A stretch of 64,000 nucleotides of DNA from Congeria kusceri (lineage: Eukaryota > Mollusca > Bivalvia > Myida > Dreissenidae), in contig CM051028.1 in assembly GCA_027627225.1 (NCBI GenBank), forward strand, positions 12,681,201 through 12,745,200. The letters run 5' to 3'. Shown here piece by piece: positions 59,384 to 64,000 of the stretch. How positions within the stretch are numbered: the first letter of the stretch is position 1; the number at the start of each line of letters is the position of its first letter. The translations under genes and the position numbers were made by a program. The notes below the pieces were generated by a model. It worked only from the letters and a program-made list of their open reading frames with translations, had not been told where the DNA came from and made no database searches.

Positions 59384-61191
59384 ACATCACAGTTCTCAAG
59401 CTGAACAGTTGCCTATTGTTATAACATTAAAGGGTATTTTACATTTAAGAGTCAATTTAAACATAACTATGCTATGGTAAGTCTTTAAATATTCCTACTT
59501 TTTTACGAGAAATATACTTTTTTCCTACTTTTTTTACTACTTAAAAAAAGCTCCGATCTTTTCATACTTTTTCACTGTGGTCGAGTTGACAGCCTGTAAG
59601 GCTGTCAACTGGTCCTACTTTTACTACTTTTTTGATTCACTCATACTTTTTCCTACTTTTTCGTAAAAACACTCCTATTATACCTAATGTTTTAGTCTGC
59701 CAGAAATGAAGATGAATTAACTAATGTTTTATATGAAACAAACAAAAAAAGTCTTTTTTGCGATGTGTTGTATAGATCGGACAATGTGCTAATTTGACTG
59801 TTTCCTGATACTAAAGGTCTTAGATATTTAAAAGATATTTAAAATCAAGTTAATTATCATGTACTCAGAAGAATGAATCTGTTGTCACATAAAAGTGAAT
59901 ATATAATTGAGGATTTGTTCCAAGTGATGGGTTAACTGATGGAGCTCAGTGCACTACCCAGTTGAAAATCTCTAGTGTAGAGTGTATGCAGATCTTTTTA
60001 TCATATAATGTTTTATGCTAATTAAAATACAAATACACCACATAAGATATTTAGAATCTGGGATAAATGCCTGACTGCCTCAGAAATCTAACAGGTTGTA
60101 GTATACTTCATTATCACCTAAATTGAAAATCAAAACAATAGTTTCAACAAAGTTGTATTGATTACCTGACCAATGCAATGCATTAACCAATGATCTTCTT
60201 ACTGTTAATATGTTTAGCGATTTTTGAAAATAAAACTATTTATCAAGATTTATCTTAATATTTAAGAAGTGCTGTTTCCTTTATGTTATAAAAGATAATC
60301 TCAAAAATGGTATATAACCCCATCCTTGATTTTGTAAATGTCAAACAAATATCTTACAAATCCTCGTGTGTTTGTAAATTGTGATAAGTCGTGCTGAAAT
60401 CACCAATTCATAAGCCTGATATCCTCCTTACCCATGGGTGTAAAACAAATTCAAGGGACGTAAGAATTGACAGACACAGACATATTAATGTCTGTTGATC
60501 ACTTGCCCCTTACCACTGTAGGCGCAAACCACACTAGGCTCAAGCCTTAATTGGATCATATTCTTTCAAGTGAGAAAGCTTAGTAACCCATCTAGCTTAT
60601 AAAAGATCAATGGTTCTACCCATGTGCCTGCATGATGTTTGTCTTTCTCCGCCATGAAAAGCTGGAAATAGCCAAAGTACAACTGGCTGATTAGTGTGAC
60701 ATTAAATCCAATAAACAGTTGACAAAGATCGTCAGGTACAACTGGGAGTATAACTTATGAAAAAAGACAATTGATTGCAAAGTGCTTGATGCTATTGGTA
60801 GTAATAACTCTGTGAAACATTGCAGGCTGCTTTGCAATTGATGTAACATAATCTGCAGTGTACATGTTACTGTAGGCATAAGCTTATGTTCATATTGAGC
60901 TAGTTGTTGGAATGTTTGAATTACAAATTTGAAAATAAAAATAAAATAAAAAATAAAAACAATTCAGGATATTGATCACAGTCCTCAAGCGGAACAGTTG
61001 CCTAAAGTTTTAATATTAAAGGCTATTTTACATTTGTGAGTCAATTTAAACATAACTATGTTATGGTAAGTCTTTAAATATTCCTACTTTTTGACGAGAA
61101 ATATACACTTTTTCCGACTTAAAAAAAAAAGAAAGCTCCTATTTTTTCCTACGTTTTTACTGTGGGCGAGTTGACAACCTGTATGTTGTCC
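59384..61191 (+). repeat. Direct repeat pair ~220 bp, 1.6 kb apart
   Basis: The segments 59,384-59,612 and 60,974-61,191 share TCAATTTAAACATAACTATG, TATGGTAAGTCTTTAAATAT and TCCTACTTTTT runs. The first holds a perfect 10-bp stem, GTTGACAGCC/GGCTGTCAAC, at about 59,587. The 1.36 kb between them has no retroviral-type coding signal, so I do not call LTRs. Confidence 0.6.
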
Positions 61192-61218
61192 ATTGTGTAT
61201 TTTCCCTTTTAAATGATT

Positions 61219-61379
61219 AATTCTGGGCTAAGTTTGAGGTTTGGCATCCCTTTAAACTGGTTTAAACCCAAAATGCTTTGCATTGACCATTCCAAGGCGG
61301 CGACCCCAGTTTTAATCATTTTTATGTTGTGTGTTGTTTCTCTCCTGATGATGTCTCTGCAGTTTCATCATTATTATAT
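61219..61379 (-). mobile_element. Reversed partial copy of ~450-bp repeat
   Basis: Reading the - strand gives ATGATGAAACTGCAGAGACA, TCATCAGGAGAGAAACA and GGTCAATGCAAAGCATTTTG, matching 50,109 onward. Confidence 0.75.
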
Positions 61380-62452
61380 ATAAACAAAAAATGCCTAACA
61401 TCTTCACGATTATTAGGATAATCGGTCAATTTCAAGCTGTGTTTTAAGCGTAGCACTCCTGATATAGTTTCTTACTAAACATCCGACTATGGATTATTCG
61501 ACAACAAACCATGATGTAAAATTATTATCTGGTAAAAAAAAAAATTTGACAGTGAGCTCTTGGCGAACACTTTGTCATTCGATAATAAAATCATACCTAC
61601 TTAAATATGGTCTTGCAAAAAAAACAAGTGAACGCCCGTGTATAAAACAACAAAGGTGTCTCTGATTCCCAACTGGTTTCAACTTGTTATTAAATTGTTT
61701 ACATTTTGGTAGCAATGCTATTCAAAAATTCAAGGTTAAACATATTTTTTTCAACGTAATGTGTCTCTTTATACAGATGGATGTAGATAATATGTTGTTA
61801 TGTTGTTTATTTTAATATACCTACAGACACAATACGTACGTATTGAACGCTATTACAGTACAAATTTTAGACATAGCGCTTCAACATTTCAAGGTATTCG
61901 GTTAGATATTACGGATCGACTAGTGTTTCTAATTTGGTTTCAAGCGCATTCGTTAATGATAAAGAGCCTTGAATCGTATAGCATCAGCTTTAAACTATCA
62001 CACGCTGGTCGATACATCAATATACTAATAGTCATGTATTATACGACAGGTGAAGTGAGTTAAATATATATCTGATGCATTCGGTGTAGTCAAATAATAC
62101 TATTCATCAAACATGTATGACCGCTGTAATACCGTATTCCAAATGTATTTATTTTGTTTGATTTAAGCCACGTGTTTGTTGTGTTTTAAAGGTCATCAGT
62201 AACAGACAGCATCATGCCACCACTACAAACAAAAAGAGCACAATGTATTCATGGCTAGTTTGTGGATAGAGACGCCTTACTATTTTACTATATATATATA
62301 TATAAACATGTTCATATACCAACACAGACGCATTATTTCACATGTGGTCTACAAGGAAATAATTTCCTGTTATTATATAAACAATGTGCAATGTGCAAGA
62401 GTTTTGAAAACAATAATGCCGGTGTTTCGTTCTGGCTAACGGAAACACACAG

Positions 62453-62510
62453 ATGGCGAGTGCAAGTTCAGTTTTCTCGAAAATGATGTGGACTTTAATA
62501 TTACTTATTG
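62453..62510 (+). CDS. Signal-peptide first exon, copy 2 (start of the next gene)
   Basis: The ATG at 62,453 opens MASASSVFSKMMWTLILLIG, and the donor ATTG|GTAAAT closes it in phase 1 after 58 bp. TLILLIG is the hydrophobic core of a signal peptide completed by the next exon. It is aligned without gaps to copy 1. No following exon could be found in the remaining 1.5 kb, so the rest of this gene is expected beyond the window. The phase-1 exit suits phase-1 Ig exons. Confidence 0.6.
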
Positions 62511-62525
62511 GTAAATAATATAATG

Positions 62526-62656
62526 TTATTAATTAGTTGAATTCATATTGGCCTTTTTATTGGGCTGAAGACTGCCGTATTGGTCTGAGGCCGAAGGCTA
62601 ATACGGCTGTCTGAAGACCAATAACCAGGCGAATATGAATTCAACTAATTAATGAC
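62526..62656. mobile_element. Foldback hairpin (MITE-like) in first intron
   Basis: The outer arms, TTAATTAGTTGAATTCATAT and its complement ATGAATTCAACTAATTAA, and an inner stem GCCGTATTGG/CTAATACGGC make the whole 130 bp nearly self-complementary. It lies 15 bp downstream of the splice donor of signal exon copy 2 and is absent after copy 1. Confidence 0.75.
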
Positions 62657-64000
62657 AATTTTATTAATCAATGTTATTATATTATGCAGCATATTCGGGT
62701 TTTAATAGTAGGAAAACTAAAGTAACGTTGATTGTTATTGTTTACAATCGGGATTTTTCGCGCATGCGCACTGACTAGTTGGCAAAACCGCTGGTTACAG
62801 ATACAGAAAACATGCATACTTACATGTGTGTACTCGATTAATCGTTCAGAATTCCTGAAATATGTTTTAAAACACGTCAAATAGAATATTAAAAAAAAAA
62901 AAACATCACATGAAGACTTTGGTATTTAATAAACTAAATTAATATATTAAATGGGCTGGTCATTTAGCTTAAACAAAAAGTTTTAATGTTTTGAACGAAG
63001 CTATATCATTCGTATATAAGTCATCCGTTAAATTTCTTTAGACACGAATAAGATAACTTCTGTTGTTAAAAATAATAAGGTTAGTTACGAATACTAATAA
63101 TTTGTACCAGAACAGTAATGATATGAATGTATTGTGTGTGCCAGTGTTCATGTGTTATTTTTTTATAAAATAAAGTAGCAAGAGGTACATTATCATGTGC
63201 AACGAATGTGTTGATCAGCCATATATCAACATTAAAACAAACCTGTAGCTCAATGCTGGTTTAAAGACAATAATAAAATATGATTTATACTTTTCCTAGA
63301 AATATATTATAAAAGGGCGAGAATTTGAAGTATTTTTTTCCGTTTATATTACCCATGAAAGTGACTGCTAAATGCCATGAAGGAATTGTACATTTTGTTC
63401 AATGACCAGACATACGTCTGCCACCTGTGATTTTAGGGCACTTAGAATCAAAGTTGACACTATGTTGTTAGTTAATTACTTGTCTGGGTAGTATCTGATC
63501 ATTGTTAGATAATAAGATTTTTTGCTCAAACAAAGGGGCAATTAAACGCCGGATTAAATTATTTAACGATGGGTAGTGTGTGAAATATGCACAAGCTTGT
63601 GAAAACATACACATTAAGATTAAGTTTGATACCATTTTATTTTTATGAAAATGGATTAACATATATAACCAGGTAAGGTTTTTCTGACCTTTGCTGGTTC
63701 TGGTAAGGTTTCAATATATAATTAATGTATTACGTAAAGCCTAGTTTGTACGATCCATTACTTGCTTTACATCATTATTTGTTTAGTGCGCTGTATTCTG
63801 GAACAAGTCGACTTAAATGCATATATGTTATTTTCTTTTGTCATGAACAACAATTTCGTCTTGTATAAGTGTTACATACATTAATATTGGGCACATTGGA
63901 TTAAGTACTTTTAAATACATCATGAGTAAACAATAATTATAATACAACGTTTCATAATGAAATATCTCGTATTATGACCTGATAATGTGGCAACATGTTT
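62657..64000. other. Probable intron, no feature seen
   Basis: AT-rich DNA without a supported exon. It is likely the first intron of the gene starting at 62,453. Confidence 0.35.

Larger units (their letters stand above)
57426..62520 (+). repeat. Duplicated block R2', second copy
   Basis: It aligns with 48,976-53,220. It is longer because it has taken up about 2.1 kb between roughly 59,300 and 61,440 (direct repeats and a reversed copy of the ~450-bp element), but it lacks the insertion present at 50,109-50,561. It ends with the second signal-peptide exon. Confidence 0.85.

Noticed and set aside
59384..61191. An LTR retrotransposon with ~220-bp LTRs.
   Set aside because: No TG...CA ends, primer-binding site or coding region were seen between the repeats.

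Overview
The window looks like nuclear DNA of an invertebrate animal, most likely a bivalve mollusc. It is AT-rich, gene-poor and intron-rich, and full of short non-autonomous repeats. Several repeat families here (a module starting AACAAGAGGGCC, a tRNA-derived SINE, small foldback elements and a BEL/Pao-like gag relic) are ones I associate with bivalve genomes. The species cannot be fixed from the sequence; all family names come from recognition, not from a search.

Layout. Positions 1-16.8 kb hold no convincing gene: dispersed repeats with internal tandem cores, two nested foldback elements, microsatellites and a 41-bp minisatellite. Positions 17.0-18.75 kb hold a broken BEL/Pao-like gag. 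From about 19.73 to 31.53 kb four possible coding pieces on the + strand have compatible splice phases (0/0, 2/2, 1/1). Between the second and third lies a huge array, about 9.46 kb of a 48-bp unit. The array can be read as a 16-residue repeat, but the flanking exons fit together better if it is intronic. Positions 31.44-33.26 kb and 35.50-39.75 kb are further tandem-core repeats, and 34.55-35.09 kb is a 15-bp minisatellite that is open in two frames.

Positions 42.2-62.5 kb are the most gene-like part: remains of a tandem family of immunoglobulin-superfamily receptor-like genes on the + strand. Five exons at 42.19-47.28 kb encode Ig-like domains. A tail set at 53.46-54.92 kb encodes a possible membrane segment and a cytoplasmic tail with YDQI, YEDL and YMRL motifs, the last two spaced like an ITAM. 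Signal-peptide first exons lie at 53,155 and 62,453. Two duplicated blocks (48.05-53.22 and 53.27-62.52 kb) explain the order: one copy lost its tail, the next lost its Ig exons, and a third gene starts just before the window ends.

Repeat ends and cores are separable modules. The same 5' start and 3' hairpin enclose at least five different tandem cores (periods about 140-166 bp), and one element carries two cores. Most long open frames in this window lie inside these repeats and are not genes.
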